DNA from: Clavelina lepadiformis
Lineage: Eukaryota > Chordata > Ascidiacea > Aplousobranchia > Clavelinidae
Direction: 5' to 3'
Assembly: GCF_947623445.1 (NCBI RefSeq)
Contig: NC_135247.1
Coordinates: 2,606,501-2,670,500 of the forward strand
DNA: 64,000 nt
Position numbers and translations under genes: made by a program. Every line of letters begins with the position of its first letter. Positions within the stretch are counted from its first letter, which is position 1. A model generated the notes under the pieces. The model saw nothing but the letters and a program-made list of their open reading frames with translations. It was not told the origin of the DNA and ran no database searches. This document shows positions 23,560 to 55,846 of this stretch, in pieces.

Positions 23560-26500
23560 ATCAAATTACCGTACGTTTGATAACCCTCCAATCAAAGTAT
23601 GAAAACAAAACATAATTTTTAAAGTTGCGATACAATTTAATACTTTGCTTTTTTGCGGCGTTGGCGTGGTACCCTAGAGGTAGCCGATTTAAACAAAATG
23701 TATTGGTGCTAGCTATTTTACCGAAAGTAGCCTATGTCACGGATTTTATAGTTAAACATATATAACTTTATAGGCGGTTAGGTTAGAAGAACTGGTTAGC
23801 TAAAATTGCATTTTGGTTATTGATTGTTTAATAGAAATTGGATGAGCTAGGTCCTGGACTGCAGATTATTGCAGTTTTAACGGAGATCGCGGATGTGCTG
23901 AAGCAAAATTCCGGTTTGTAGGTGTGCAAGGAAGCAGCCAGTGTGTGAGACTGCAGAATATTCCACTTTTCGACGAGATCTCCGGTGTGCAAAGACCATC
24001 GCCCCGGTGACCCGGTGTGCAGCAACGATACGTGGTATGCAAAATGGTGTCCTGGTGAACACTAAATAAAATTTTTGGTGCTCACAGCTTAAAATTTGCA
24101 ATGAGTTTACAATTTCGATGTACAACTAACTTCAATTGTATTTATGAACATCGATTAATCAGCTTACGTTAGGACCACAAACTTTATCTGTATCCTAGGC
24201 TAAAAAGCTATGACTATAAAGAGTCAGATTCTGCTTTGTTCAATGCTCTTTAATTTCATCTAGCGGTAAGTTTTTGATGTTTTATTATATTGCTTCTGTG
24301 GGTTGCACAAAATTGGTACTTTTAATTTGGAGTTGTTGTCTTTATTTTGTATTTTGAGAAGAGTTACAGAAAATTCGTCATTTCATGACATTACAATTTT
24401 GTTTGTATGACTTTTCTATGCATTCTAAATCCTATAATTATTATATTAACAGAATGTCAAAACTTGGTCAAAGGATGCAATTACCGCAAAAATTTACGGT
24501 TGGTGACTTTACAGAAGTAAAATTTGTAACTGTGTTATTGTGTAACAGCATCAAAATGAAAATTTCATTAGCCTATAACGTAACAAACCATTAATTAAGT
24601 TAAAAAAATTATTAAAAATACTTCAGTTTCGTTTTCTTTGGAGTTGATACTTTCTTAGCTGTAACAGCTTTTTAAGTGCGATAGCTTCATCGAAAAGTAG
24701 TTGAAAAAGTGTTCTTTCATTTCATTTCATTTTTCACTCTATTTAAAAGACAAACAACACCGATCAACTGAGAAATTGCTACCTCTGAGAGGCGAGTTAA
24801 ACATGATCAAATTGACCTCAGTGTATGCCTGCTGTGCCATCAAAAGCTCACCAGTGGTAATAAATTCTATAAAGAATGTCATTGGACGATAAAACACACA
24901 AACGAGAGGGGGAATTACGAATCCTACTTTGTTCCAAAAAATCATATTCGGGCTCGGGAATTACTCCGCGAAGATCAATTGCGAATACAAGAAACTGATT
25001 CAGCATCGGATGCAGCATCGTGTGAAACTGAAACTGTATAGTTAAACATATATAGTTCAGCACTTCACTCAACCATTTCACAAACACAGTGCACACTGCT
25101 GATGTTGAATCGTGTCATTTAGCCAATAAAATTAAGCTAATAAATGCCAGCTTTTAATTTTGACCCATCTGCCCCAGAGGATGATAAAAGTTTTTATTTT
25201 ATTTAAGCCTACTGGTCTCTTATATATCTTCACATATTTTTGGTTCGTCAGCTAAAAACAGTAATACCATCGTACTTAAAATTCAAGTTTACAACGACAT
25301 TGCTGTTAACAAAAATAAACACGTTGAAATCTCAGATGTATGAAACTCAAGCATGCTCCAAAGTTTTACTAATCTTTTTCATTGGGTATGACATACGTGT
25401 TTACAGCTAGCGTTGCATGTAACAGATAGGCTGGTATACCAGGTACGAATAGTTCTCGGATTGTATACCGGTTACTCTAGCAGTCTAGCTGGTACATATA
25501 CCAATTACTAGCTGGAAACAATTTACCAACTATTAGTTTGCTTGTCAGCTAGTAGCTGCCACTGGCATATTGAGTTACCACTTCGACTCAAAAAACGCAT
25601 CACGGCCACAATATATTGTCCTTCACGCCAAATCACCAGAGTCCAACAAAGGTTGATGGTTGAACACCACTGTTGACAATGTTTATAATAGAGTGGGCGT
25701 TAAGCGTAGTTGACTCTTGTAGTTCTTTTGATTACGTCATTAAGCGTAAAGTTGTGTAACGTTGTGGCGTGCCAGTCCGCAAGAAAACACCATAATTTTC
25801 AAATAGCGGTAGCCTGGATCAAAAGAATCGAGAAAATACCAAGAGCTCTTTATTCAGTTGAGTTCTCGGTTACCGGCAGTGCTAGCTTAGTTGCTGGAGG
25901 CTACAGGACCTAATTAGACCTAAGTATATATGGTGCAAAGCGTAACTGATAGCAACTACCTGACTATAGGCCACCTTTCTTAGAAGTTTAAGGTATTTCA
26001 AAGTTTACCTCATTGCCGTCAAAAAACTAGCCTATGCCGTAGACCTAGCTAATTCGCCGCCAAGATCTAGACAAAAAATTTAACACTTTTCAGCAGGGCT
26101 ATAAGACTAACTAGTAGATAACCTTTATAGAGACCACAGTAGCCTATAGACTACCATCAGGGTGACCAACTTGACTTCAAAAATTATATGACACTTTTAA
26201 TTAGTCGTATACCGGTATGGCCTATTCACAATTTATGAAATGTACCGTTTTCTGCACAGAGGTAGTGTCATCGTCATCGTCAATGGTTGTTTTGTGAATA
26301 TTTAAAAAAAGTTAAAAGCGCAGGAGATTTATCAATCTATTTTAAGGGGTTTGGGGACATGCTATTGCTTCCTCGATAAATTTTGGATGTACAAGAAATA
26401 AAATGGCATTTAATCATGCATAAAATTTTGCTTTTTTTTAAATAAATCAGATTGACTTGCAATTAATTTGCTACTTATTTACATTATTTTTTATGCAAAT

Positions 26501-27690
26501 TGAGTAGATTTCTTAAAATGTATTATGGAACGTATATGACATTTAAATATGAAATTGTATGCCAACGTATGTCTTTTACATGACATAGCCTATATTTGAG
26601 ACAATCAAATATATCACAGTCATATGAAATATTTGTTGGTTGATCATCCACTCACCACCCTATAGCTATAGCCCAATTAGTGTCCTCTGATCAATAGTTA
26701 ATACAACTTGTATTCTCACTGTCGTATATTTAGTCTTTTACTCTATTAAACTTGTCTCACAGAATTTCATGATCGAACAGGCTAGTACAAGAGTTATCAA
26801 GGTTTAACATGTTCATGCTAGTTTATAATAAACAAATGAGACAAATGTGGTTGTTTAACTTTAAACATCAATTTATAATAAATAATTTAAAAGAATTGAA
26901 GCTTGTAGTTGCTTAGAGTTTGTGTTTCTATAATTCTGTGTGCATGGTTTCTCGTCAAAAACTGAAATATATACTGCCTAAAAATCTAAAAGCAACCGTG
27001 ATCTCAAATTTTTGACTTATTTTTATACTGCCGCAATGTAAAGGCTGACTAGCATGGAATGTATTTGTAAGTGTGACTGTTACGTCGGTATATACAGTAC
27101 GGTAGCTATAACGGCTGACTTAACGTACCTATATTTTAATGCAAGAGGTTTTAATTTAAAAGCAAGAGCTAACTACATCGTCTTTGAGCAAAGGTCAGCT
27201 TAATTGCTAAATCAAATTTTAAAAGAGGCTGGATGCCCTTCATGCAGTTAATCTATGCTGACAAAATGTAATCATTTAGCAGGCTATAGTATCCAGTGTT
27301 GAATCTAGTGCAGAAGTGTACAACCAAACGACATCACAATTTGAGTAGCAAGGGCCCAGTATGCAAATGCACCATGTGGTTGTGCACTTCTGCACTACAC
27401 CCGAAATCTTAATGAATCTGTGTTGCTGTGGTTTATTGTCCTGTAAATTTCTTTTAAATTGCCTTTAAACTAAAAACTATAAATCGTTGTTTTGTTTATT
27501 ACAGTTGAGCATTCTTTTATTTGTGACTCATATATACTTTAACTGATAACACCTGTTAAAACTGTAAAAGCTTGGTGGATATTGAAAAATGCTTATGAAT
27601 GGATACGTGGTTTAGTATACGCTTGTATTCGTTCTAACTACAAGATAAGAAAACAATATCCCTCGAGACATCGAAAATATCAAAAGCTTA
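23560..27690. other. upstream region of the ErbB gene, no gene recognised
   Basis: About 4.1 kb, AT-rich, with no supported coding frame. It contains a 92-bp palindromic element at 27306-27397. It presumably carries the ErbB promoter and 5' leader, but I see no decisive core promoter motif. Confidence 0.4.
27306..27397. mobile_element. 92-bp palindromic MITE candidate
   Basis: 21-bp arms at 27306-27326 and 27377-27397 are reverse complements with one mismatch and begin TAGTGCAGAAGTG. The outermost TA on both sides could be a TA target duplication (Tc1/mariner-like). It lies about 295 bases upstream of the ErbB start codon. Confidence 0.5.
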
Positions 27691-27691
27691 C

Positions 27692-47191
<19,500 letters not shown>

Positions 47192-48056
47192 TTCGAACCC
47201 ATCTTTGGTTCGTGACTTCTAATTTGGACGTTTTAGTCCAGCGCGACTAACATGGTGTAGGTGTACATTGACCCCAACGGGTTAAATTTTGTTGACCCGG
47301 CGCCAAAAAACTAACTAACAAATATAGTGACATTATAGTTGAGTTTTTTTCCAAATCTTCACAGCGTCGCAGTCTTCATGGTTAAGTTTCAAATTTTAAA
47401 AATTTGCCAAACTCATTCAAGCACTTAACATTTTCTTGTATCCCGTCATCTGTGACGTCGAACTGTCAGTGAGTTCATCTTTGCTGGATGCAAAGCTGAT
47501 GCTGGAAGTTGACTTTTTCACGGCGACATGATCGTATGAAGTCCCATCCTTTGTTGCAAAACGGTCATTAATTCTACTAAACGTACTTGGAAACGGGTAA
47601 ACAGCCTTTTAAGAAACTGTTTCCACGACTAGTTCATACTTTTGTATAAGAGACATTACGCATTAGGCCATAATTACTACATGATTGTTGCACTAAAGCG
47701 GAATGCGAGTGAGGATAAATTGCTTTGTCTTTCTAAATTTGAGTTGCGCATGCGCAAACATTTATTTGCCGCGTGTTCCGCTCGAGTGCGTCCGTCCCTG
47801 CCATAACGACTTTTAGATCAAATATATGATGTCTATTACCGTTTGAACTACCGATTTACACTGCTTAGATGCGTTGCACAGCGATTCGCTTTGTTACTGA
47901 TTGCCGATGTCTTTACATATCTGTCGTCATTTTTTACGTATTTTAGTTCAAGTTCCAATCACACCAGTGCATAGTACGTTTGTTTGCCTTATTTTGCATT
48001 GTATAATTATGTATTTTGTTGTACAGTTATTCCTTGTTATCGTGTAAAATTTTCAA

Positions 48057-48062
48057 AATAAA
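48057..48062 (+). terminator. erbb: poly(A) signal candidate, ErbB gene
   Basis: AATAAA about 870 bases past the ErbB stop codon, in an AT-rich context; the same signal is present in unit 2 at 55438-55443. The convergent MSMB-like gene ends about 400 bases further on. Confidence 0.5.
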
Positions 48063-48460
48063 TTTACCAAGAAATTAAATACAATCCCATCTCGATTTCT
48101 GGTTGAAAATTAACAAGTAACCTACAGCCGTTGTAACAGGTCTGCCTAAGCTAAAATTGAGTAGATGATATTTTGGTGGTGGTGGGTTTGGTTGTGTCAC
48201 CGGTGTTTTCAAATTTTGTAAATTAGAGTAGAGAGCAAAGGGATTTTGTCTTTTTGAACACCAGGAGTAATTATAATTAGGTATATAAGTTATGATAATT
48301 AGACGTACAAGGTTAGTTTCTAGTCTGGGAAATACCAGAGACTTTCAATTTATTCCTCTATCTTTATTTTAAATGGTTCTTTTTAATTCGGCAAAAAAAA
48401 CTTCCACTGGACCGTTAATTATGGTAACAAACAAGAAAGATCTCTTTTCTGCTCTTGCAT

Positions 48461-49047
48461 TTATTTTCCAACTGCTCCATGCATATGTCCACAAGGGCCT
48501 TTGGTGTTTTTATCGATGACGTCATACTTGCATTCTTCTTGCTTCCAGATAACCTCACAATCTTCATGAACGCCCGTTGGTGTCGAGTAACTGCCAAAAA
48601 TTAATTACCGGTCCATTCATAACGTGAAAAAAAGATTTTTATGAACCCTGCAAGCTATTTATTATTCGAACTATTCGCTTTCCTGGCTAATCCTCAAAAA
48701 ACGTTGTATAAAATACGCATAAAATTTTTAAGTCTTTGCTTACATGGAACAACACGCGGCTACGTCACTGTCATTCTGGTCCACGACGCATTCGCAGGAC
48801 AAGCAATCGTCAGTTTCCCATATGTCGCCCGGTTTGTATTTTTCACAGCCGTTAGGTTCCATGAAACAAAACGCCTCCGGCTCTTCCAAGAAAGCCAGCA
48901 TCAAACAACAGGATAAGAAAACGGCTGTCGACTGCAAACAAAAAATTTCATTTATCCAAGCAAGTTAAATAGGTTATGGAAACAGGAGTATACACTTGTG
49001 TACTGTTTCGTTTGTGCAAACATCTCAAGACTTACCAGATTTGCCAT
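48461..49047 (-). CDS. msmb-like: beta-microseminoprotein-like protein, short form (unit 1)
   Basis: The member closest in layout to mammalian MSMB, predicted 109 aa. Coding exons from the high end: 49036-49047 (Met-Ala-Asn-Leu), 48744-48931 and 48461-48590. The first exon is tiny, as in the long genes. The second holds signal peptide, N-terminal module (GDIWETDDCLSCEC) and the CCS that long forms place at the end of their separate exon 3, so the insert exon is missing or fused. The last exon reads YSTPTGVHEDCEVIWKQEEC and KYDVIDKNTKGPC, very like human STPVGYDKDNCQRIFKKEDC. The stop codon overlaps an AATAAA. Converges with ErbB; transcribed towards it. Confidence 0.88.
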
Positions 49048-52000
49048 TGTAAAAGATTGTCTTCGGGATTCTCTGACTTTTGGTGTAACGGTTTTATTAC
49101 TTACTAATCAACATATAATTTCTGTTACAATCAGCTGCACAAAAGTAAAACGCATTGTTTCAACTCGACATTGTTTACTTATAACCTTATTACAGAGCCA
49201 AAACTAGCTTACGGCATTCATTAAGAGCTCTGCGCCGTATATGGGTACCCTGCAAACTTTAATGCAGTGCAGTGAGCAACCAACTTGTTCTGCTTCTGCT
49301 CATTAGATGTATCAGTTATTTAACTATTGAGAAGGACACGCGTCCTTAGCTTTACTCCATATATGGTATTTATCGCTGTTACTCTCTCACGAGTTTCATG
49401 GAGCTATTCGTTATAAGCATGTGGAAGTTTCGGGTTACATGAAAAACAAGTGGGGCAAGTTTGCAAGTGATTATATCATAATTTGTTAGCATCATTTTGA
49501 CTTATTCCGCAAAGAATGCTGTCAGAAAACCTCCACAACAGGAAATTTTCTCGCGTGATTTATCGAAAACTCGCTTCAACCCAAGTTAATACAACTGATG
49601 TATTGCATTTTAGAAGCTGGTTTGTTGGTTTTAATTACTCCAGAGGAAAAAATCTGATTCCAATTACTCTCTTTTTATTTTAGAGCTTCTTTACGACATA
49701 TCACTTTTCATGGGTCGTAGAAGTATAACGAAATATTTTGTTTATCCTTTGCGATTATATCGTTTTACTTACAATTTTTGCAAAACCAAAGTGTTGCAAT
49801 AAGCACAACGAGTGCACAAATAGCCATGTTTATTTAATATAATCTACAGTCGTACATGTTTCAGACCAACTTACAAACTGTTCTGCAATCAATCCATTGT
49901 AACTAACAATGAGAATTTGGATTTCCAGTTTACGTACAGGAAATGCCAAACTTTGTGCGTTCACATTCTCGTAGCCTAATTATAATAACCGAAGGGTTTT
50001 GGAAACGTTGTAAAAACGAAATAAAAGTGCAAAAAGTTTCTATCTTCACATACAATAACTCCTCCATGAATCACGTGCACGCACATCTCATCTTCAAAAA
50101 TTTAAAAAAGTGACCAAATATACACAAAAAATATACTATATACTTTTTGCTGTTATTAATTAGCTACATTTTCGGTACCTCAACGTTGTGTATTTACGAT
50201 GGCGCGAAAGACTGTATTAACCCTATTTACACTAGGTGTGGCTTCTCCTGCACACAGTCACGGCAAAACGTGGCGTACAGTTGCATTGTTTGCTGTAGAA
50301 ACTTCAAATTTGGTGACTTTTCCTATAAAATGTTCAGCTATCTGTCCATGTTTATTTTATAAAGTTGGATTTTGTCATTTTTGAGATATTGTCATATTTT
50401 CATAATTTTGCTCTCTCTCCGCATTGAAGCATATCGTTTTCGTTTACTCATTTACGCACCACTAACTCGACTAACTATTCTCTTGCGTTCTCTTCTCGCT
50501 GTCAGCTGGTTTTCCGCACAGCGAGGGCGCGGTGTAACAAGAAAAACTTTTAGAAATGTATCACTTGTAGAAATACTTAATTTACACTAAATGCACTTTC
50601 TTTAGTTTTACAATTATGATGTATACAGGAAGCCAGATGTTTTTGCTACTAACCTGTAAAAATCCGATCAGTTTACGACGTATCGTTTTCGAGTAATTAA
50701 CGATTGAAAATTTGTGTGCAGTGTCGGCCACACCTAGTTAAAATAGTAATGTCGCGAGCCCGGTTTGTTTGGATAGGGTTAAATTATAACATTAACCTAC
50801 CACAGCATGCTTGCATAACTTATTGCTCATTTGGAGTTGATTAGTGTGCTTATGAGAAAACTTTTAACCGCGTATTCACGTGTTTCATTTACTCTTGAAA
50901 GTAAAGCTTGCAACAACCGCCCAATACTTAACTGTATCAACGCAACCGTACATACACTTGTTGGGGCTATACTATGCTATGCTTGTAACCATCAACCTAT
51001 CCTTGCCTTGCATCTTGTTAATGAATGATACAGGGGACGCGTTGCTATGACTCTGTTATCTGGGACCGGGTCCTTGTTCGTTTTTGTAATAATCTGACAC
51101 TTCATCAAATCGAAACCAAGCATTATGCAGAGGGTTTGTGAAGACAATTTTAACGAACCAGAAGTTGACTTTCCAGAACATCCACAGCGTAATGCCTCAG
51201 GAAACGTTGCCATGCATTACCGAAGGTAAGCTGCAACATTTTAACAGCATTTTTATTTAAAGAAATTATAGCTTGTGTGTTTTCTATGTTTTCCAGTTCT
51301 CAATAAGCCTATACTGATATTATCAATTTTCTAACTATCATTGAAAAAGATACCGTGCCGATACCTCGTACGTAAATCCTTCGCAGCAGTTGGGATGCAA
51401 ATTCGCCTGATTGCCATCAAGAATTCCTCCCAGGCTACGCACAGTACGGTACCAGAGATACACCTTACCTACTCATTGAAAGAATGACGTAATAGGCGAA
51501 TCAGTTTACTGCAGGATTTTTTTGATTCTTAAAGTTTTTCTTTTGCAGAAAGTTTCAGTGTTTGCGACGGACTGGAGATTTTGGAGTGTTTCTCAGATTT
51601 GGCCGATGATATCCTGAACTGTAGGGTATTTTAGAGTAGAAAATAACAACTGCGATTCCTTTTGCTATGAGTACTGTGTTACAAAACGTGTTCTTTGTCA
51701 TTGTTACACCAATTTTTACGCGATTTATGATTTGTTTGCGCGATTCTTGAACAACGATTATAAAACAATCGGTTGTTGTGGGTAAAGATTTTCATGTCTT
51801 GCACGCAATACATTCTGCACATTGCCAGCATGCGGTGAATAAGTTGTCACCCATCATTTCGACGACAAATGCTTGTAATTTGAGGAAGAAATTGGGGCAC
51901 CCATCGCCCCTTTCACCACTGCTGTCATCGCACAGCCTGTGACGATAACCATCAATATTGTGCAAGAGCAACGTATATGAAGAGTGCAAATGATGACAAC

Positions 52001-52339
52001 TCTAAATTTGTGTGGTGTTTCAACATTAAAAACTCTAATGTGCTCGCGTGCAAAATTAATGATAATACTGTAATTAATGCCTACTCATGATAAGAAAGCT
52101 TTGTCAATGTGGCCTACATTTGCGCCGGCGCTGAAATCAAGCTGAAGACTGTGTGGTTCTATGACATCTCCACTTATTCATAATTTTGACAAATCACATT
52201 TTAAGATTCTTTGTGACTGTATTTCTTTAAAATTACAGGAAAAGTATGAAAACTTTTCAAACAATTTGTAAATTAATATTAACAGTTGCTGAACATGCTA
52301 GGCTACCAGTGGTTATCTGTGGCCGTTCTTTGGTTACGC
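49048..52339. other. spacer of unit 1 with one MITE, no other gene recognised
   Basis: Contains the upstream region of the short MSMB-like gene, the piggyBac-type MITE (50221-50778), and a segment at about 51635-52033 that is absent from unit 2. A possible exon around 51124-51225 starts MQRVCEDNF, but it loses its frame in unit 2, so I do not call it. Confidence 0.45.
50221..50778. mobile_element. piggyBac-type MITE, present in unit 1 only
   Basis: 558 bp between TTAA duplications (50217-50220 and 50779-50782). Ends read CCCTAT inward on both sides, and an ACTAGGTGTGGC motif occurs near both ends in inverted orientation. Unit 2 has the uninterrupted site GACTGTATTAAATTATAAC at about 57593-57611, so the insertion and its exact borders are visible by comparison. 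TTAA targeting and CCC ends fit piggyBac. No transposase frame. Confidence 0.9.
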
Positions 52340-52469
52340 TTATTTGCCGACCATAGATATGGGCTGGTCGCAAGGACCTTTAGTTCCTTTGTCCACCACC
52401 TTGTATTTGCATTCCTCCTGTATCCAAATCGCCTCACAATCATCAGCGACATTCATCGGAGTTCCATAT
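52340..52469 (-). pseudogene. msmb-like: orphan last exon of a long MSMB-like gene
   Basis: 130 bases with an intact acceptor and stop, encoding YGTPMNVADDCEAIWIQEEC...SMVGK. It matches the last exon of the gene at 58800-59833, but the rest of that gene is absent here because the duplication junction (52499-52501) cuts its last intron. Without a promoter or earlier exons it is probably not expressed as an MSMB protein. It differs from its partner exon in 19 bases and 14 residues. Confidence 0.8.
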
Positions 52470-52498
52470 CTGTAAAAGTCACAGAATTTCTTGATATT

Positions 52499-52501
52499 GA
52501 T
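52499..52501. other. tandem duplication junction
   Basis: Unit 1 matches unit 2 up to TTGATATT at 52498 (partner 58958). Unit 2's match to ErbB starts with AACATCTGCC at 52502 (partner 45139). The three bases GAT between them belong to neither flank clearly. No long homology bridges the two breakpoints, which fits non-homologous joining or an assembly join. Confidence 0.85.
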
Positions 52502-54572
52502 AACATCTGCCGTGAGGGGTTCAGCCGAAGTAAATCGCAGAGGTAACTCAAACTCCGACCAAGACGACGTCTTTTCAGACTTCTCAAAATCTTTCCACCC
52601 GTCCAGCAGTAATTCAGGTACTGGGCTTGCTCGTCCCAAGCTTAAATATTGACAAACTACGAACTGCTACAACGATGATGATGCGTTTTTTTAGTCTTGT
52701 GCATCCATTTATGAATTTGCCAGAAAGTGCTGAAGTGTATGTATATTTAACTAAATATTATCGCCCAAGTCACCATTATTAGATCATAAGCCCAATTTTG
52801 ATGCAACACACAAACATCAAAATCATCTCTAACTCTTTTCAGCTGCACCAGGTACCAGCAGAAAAGACTCAGAAGAGACACAGAGGTACACGGAGGATCC
52901 CACAAACAAGAAACGTCACTGTGAGTATTCTGATACTCTCCTATACATGCTAAACACCCCTGTAGCTTATGCTGGACCTTCATTACCTTAATGTGCGATT
53001 TGAGGTATTAGCATGTGTTTAATGGGCATTGTGCAGTCAATGCTTTGGCAACTAAGTAGCCGGTTTGTGCCGTATCAGTTATTCTGCGTAATATTTCAGA
53101 TCTGAGTAGAGGACTTGCCACACAGGAGCTACCAGAAGAGACACCGGGTGGTAAATTCTCATACGACGATGATCAATATCTTCTTCCCACTCCAAGCAAG
53201 AACCCTATGCCTGGTAAGTGTGTTGTGTCAAATAGCGGTGTCTACTCACCTGTACGGTTTATGTCGAATTCTCTGCAAACATCTGTGTTGCATGATAAAG
53301 CTTCATTCCCATACACGATGAAGCATTGTTGGGAAGGTGTTTAGCATTTATCATCTGTAAAGGGAAAATTAATTTCTCGATTTTCCACGAATGGAACTCC
53401 ACTGTTTGCTTGTAATTCCATCATTTGTGATCATGATTACAAACAGACTCTTACATTTAACCAAAATGCCGAGAAACGTTATTATTAGTTATCTATGTGT
53501 TGATATAAATGTGTTGATTTTGCAGCATGCTTGTTGATATAAAATTTTCATTAATTTTTTTAAGGCTTTCTGTATAAGAAAGCCATTTGCTAGCTATTGT
53601 CAATGTAAAATAAATAGCACTTGCAAGTTGCTTTGACATCACAAACATTGATTTTTTATGTGATTTGCACTTAATTTCACTTTTATCACTGGTTAACCGT
53701 AGTTCGCGTTAATTTTTAAATATTTCTTATGAAATTTTGATTTAAGTTTTCCTGTTATAGTAAATTTAGTGGTTAAATGACTCACTTGGCATTTTCAAGC
53801 TCTCTGACGTGCGGTAACTTTTATTTTAAATCTCAACATCACGGTATGTGTCAATCGTGTCCCAACTTCTTTTGGACTGTATTTGTCTCTAGCTGGTAGC
53901 CTGGCTTGTAGAATAGCACTTTTGATTTTGCTTTGCTGCATCCGCTGCTCGCTGCATGACACCATACTTGTTTTTCTTCCATCTTCTCATCTAGTTTACT
54001 TTGATCCCGAAGGACTCCATCCTCCTACTCAAGAAGTAAATCATCCTCTATCCTCGGTGATGAATGAGACCTACGTTGAGAGCCCTCCTCCTGCTTCCAT
54101 GGGTCCCAACTCCCCTCCTGAGGAGGATAACTACGGTCACCTTGCCATGTGCACTGCTAATCCTGCTCCGGAGCACGACTACATCAACACGAGCGGCGAG
54201 AATCACAGCCCGACGTGGTTTGCTAACGAGGAGTACATGGCCACCGACAGCGGCATCGGAGATGACACCCAGTCCCTCCTATCCAGGGGAAACACCGGGA
54301 ATCGCGACAAAAGAAAAGAGTCGACCCAGTCCTCAACCGAGGATAATGATCGACTGTTATTTAACGACAGCAAAGTCCACTTTAAACCAAACTCACATGC
54401 CGGACCAACCGCACGGACAGACCCCCTGTAGTCTTCATCATCTGCTGGGTCCTCATGATCACCAAGCACAGCAGTGGAGAACCCAGAGTACATGCTCTTT
54501 AACTCCTCAGCATCTAACAATAAGAATATTAAAAAGGATCATCTAAGAACTCCGGATCACCCTCCGGTCTAA
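52502..54572 (+). pseudogene. erbb: duplicated ErbB tail fragment (unit 2)
   Basis: Copies of the last four ErbB exons: 52502-52617 (5' part missing), 52843-52920, 53100-53213 and 53995-54572. Splice sites remain. A Trp codon of the original is a stop here (54429-54431), so the frame ends after DPL and loses the last ~47 residues, including NPEYML. It has no kinase, membrane segment or start, so alone it is a dead fragment. Exon 45020-45254 could in principle splice to 52843 (both phase 1), giving a receptor with a shortened tail; there is no direct evidence. Confidence 0.82.
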
Positions 54573-55846
54573 TTCGAACCCATCTTTGGTTCGTGACTTC
54601 TAATTTGGACGTTTTAGTCCAACGCGACTAACATGGTGTAGGTGTACATTGACCCCAACGGGTTACATTTTGTTGACCCGGCGCCAAAAAACTAACAAAC
54701 AAATACAGTGACATTATAATTGAGTTTTTTTCCAAATCTTCACAGCGTCGCAGTCTTCATGGTTAAGTTTCAAATTTTAAAAATTTGCCAAACTCATTCA
54801 AGCACTTAACATTTTCTTGTATCCCGTCATCTGTGACGTCGAACTGTCAGTGAGTTCATCTTTGCTGGATGCAAAGCTGATGCTGGAAGTTGACTTTTTT
54901 ACGGCGACATGATCGTATGAAGTCCCATCCTTTGTTGCAAAACGGTCATTAATTCTACTAGAAGTACTTGGAAACGGGTAAACAGCCTTTTAAGAAACTG
55001 TTTCCACGACTAGTTCATACTTTTGTATAAGAGACATTACGCATTAGGCCATAATTACTATATGATTGTTGCACTAAAGCGGAATGCGAGTGAGGATAAA
55101 TTGCTTTGTCTTTCTAAATTTGAGTTGCGCATGCGCAAACATTTATTTGCCGCGTGTTCCGCTCGAGTGCGTCCGTCCCTGCCATAACGACTTTTAGATC
55201 AAATATATGATGTCTATTACCGTTTGAACTACCGATTTACACTGCTTAGATGCGTTGCACAGCGATTCGCTTTGTTACTGATTGCCGATGTCTTTACATA
55301 TCTGTTGTCATTTTTTACGTATTTTAGTTCAAGTTCCAATCACACCAGTGCATAGTACGTTTGTTTGCCTTATTTTGCATTGTATAATTATGTATTTTGT
55401 TGTACAGTTATTCCTTGTTATCGTGTAAAATTTTCAAAATAAATTTACCAAGAAATTAAATACAATCCCATCTCGATTTCTGGTTGAAAATTAACAAGTA
55501 ACCTACAGCCGTTGCAGCAGGTCAGCCTAAGCTAAAATTGAGTAGATGGTATTTTGGTGGTGGTGGGTTTGGTTGTGTCACTGGTGTTTTTAAATTTTGT
55601 AAATTTACATGAGTAGAGAGCAAAGGGATTTTGTCTTTTTGAGCACCAGGGGTAATTATAATTAGTTATATAAGCATTGATAATTAGACGTACACGGTTA
55701 GTTTCTGGTCTGGGAAGAGTCTCAGAGGCTTTCAATTTATTCCTCTATCTTTATTTTAAATGGTTCTTTTTAATTCGGCTAAAAACCTTCCACTGGTCTG
55801 TGAATTACGATAACAAACAAGAAAGATCTCTTTTCTGCCCTTGCAT

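Noticed and set aside
51124-51225. Small exon-like frame starting MQRVCEDNF ahead of a GTAAGC donor
   Set aside because: The matching place in unit 2 has indels that change the frame and end it soon after, so constraint is not supported.
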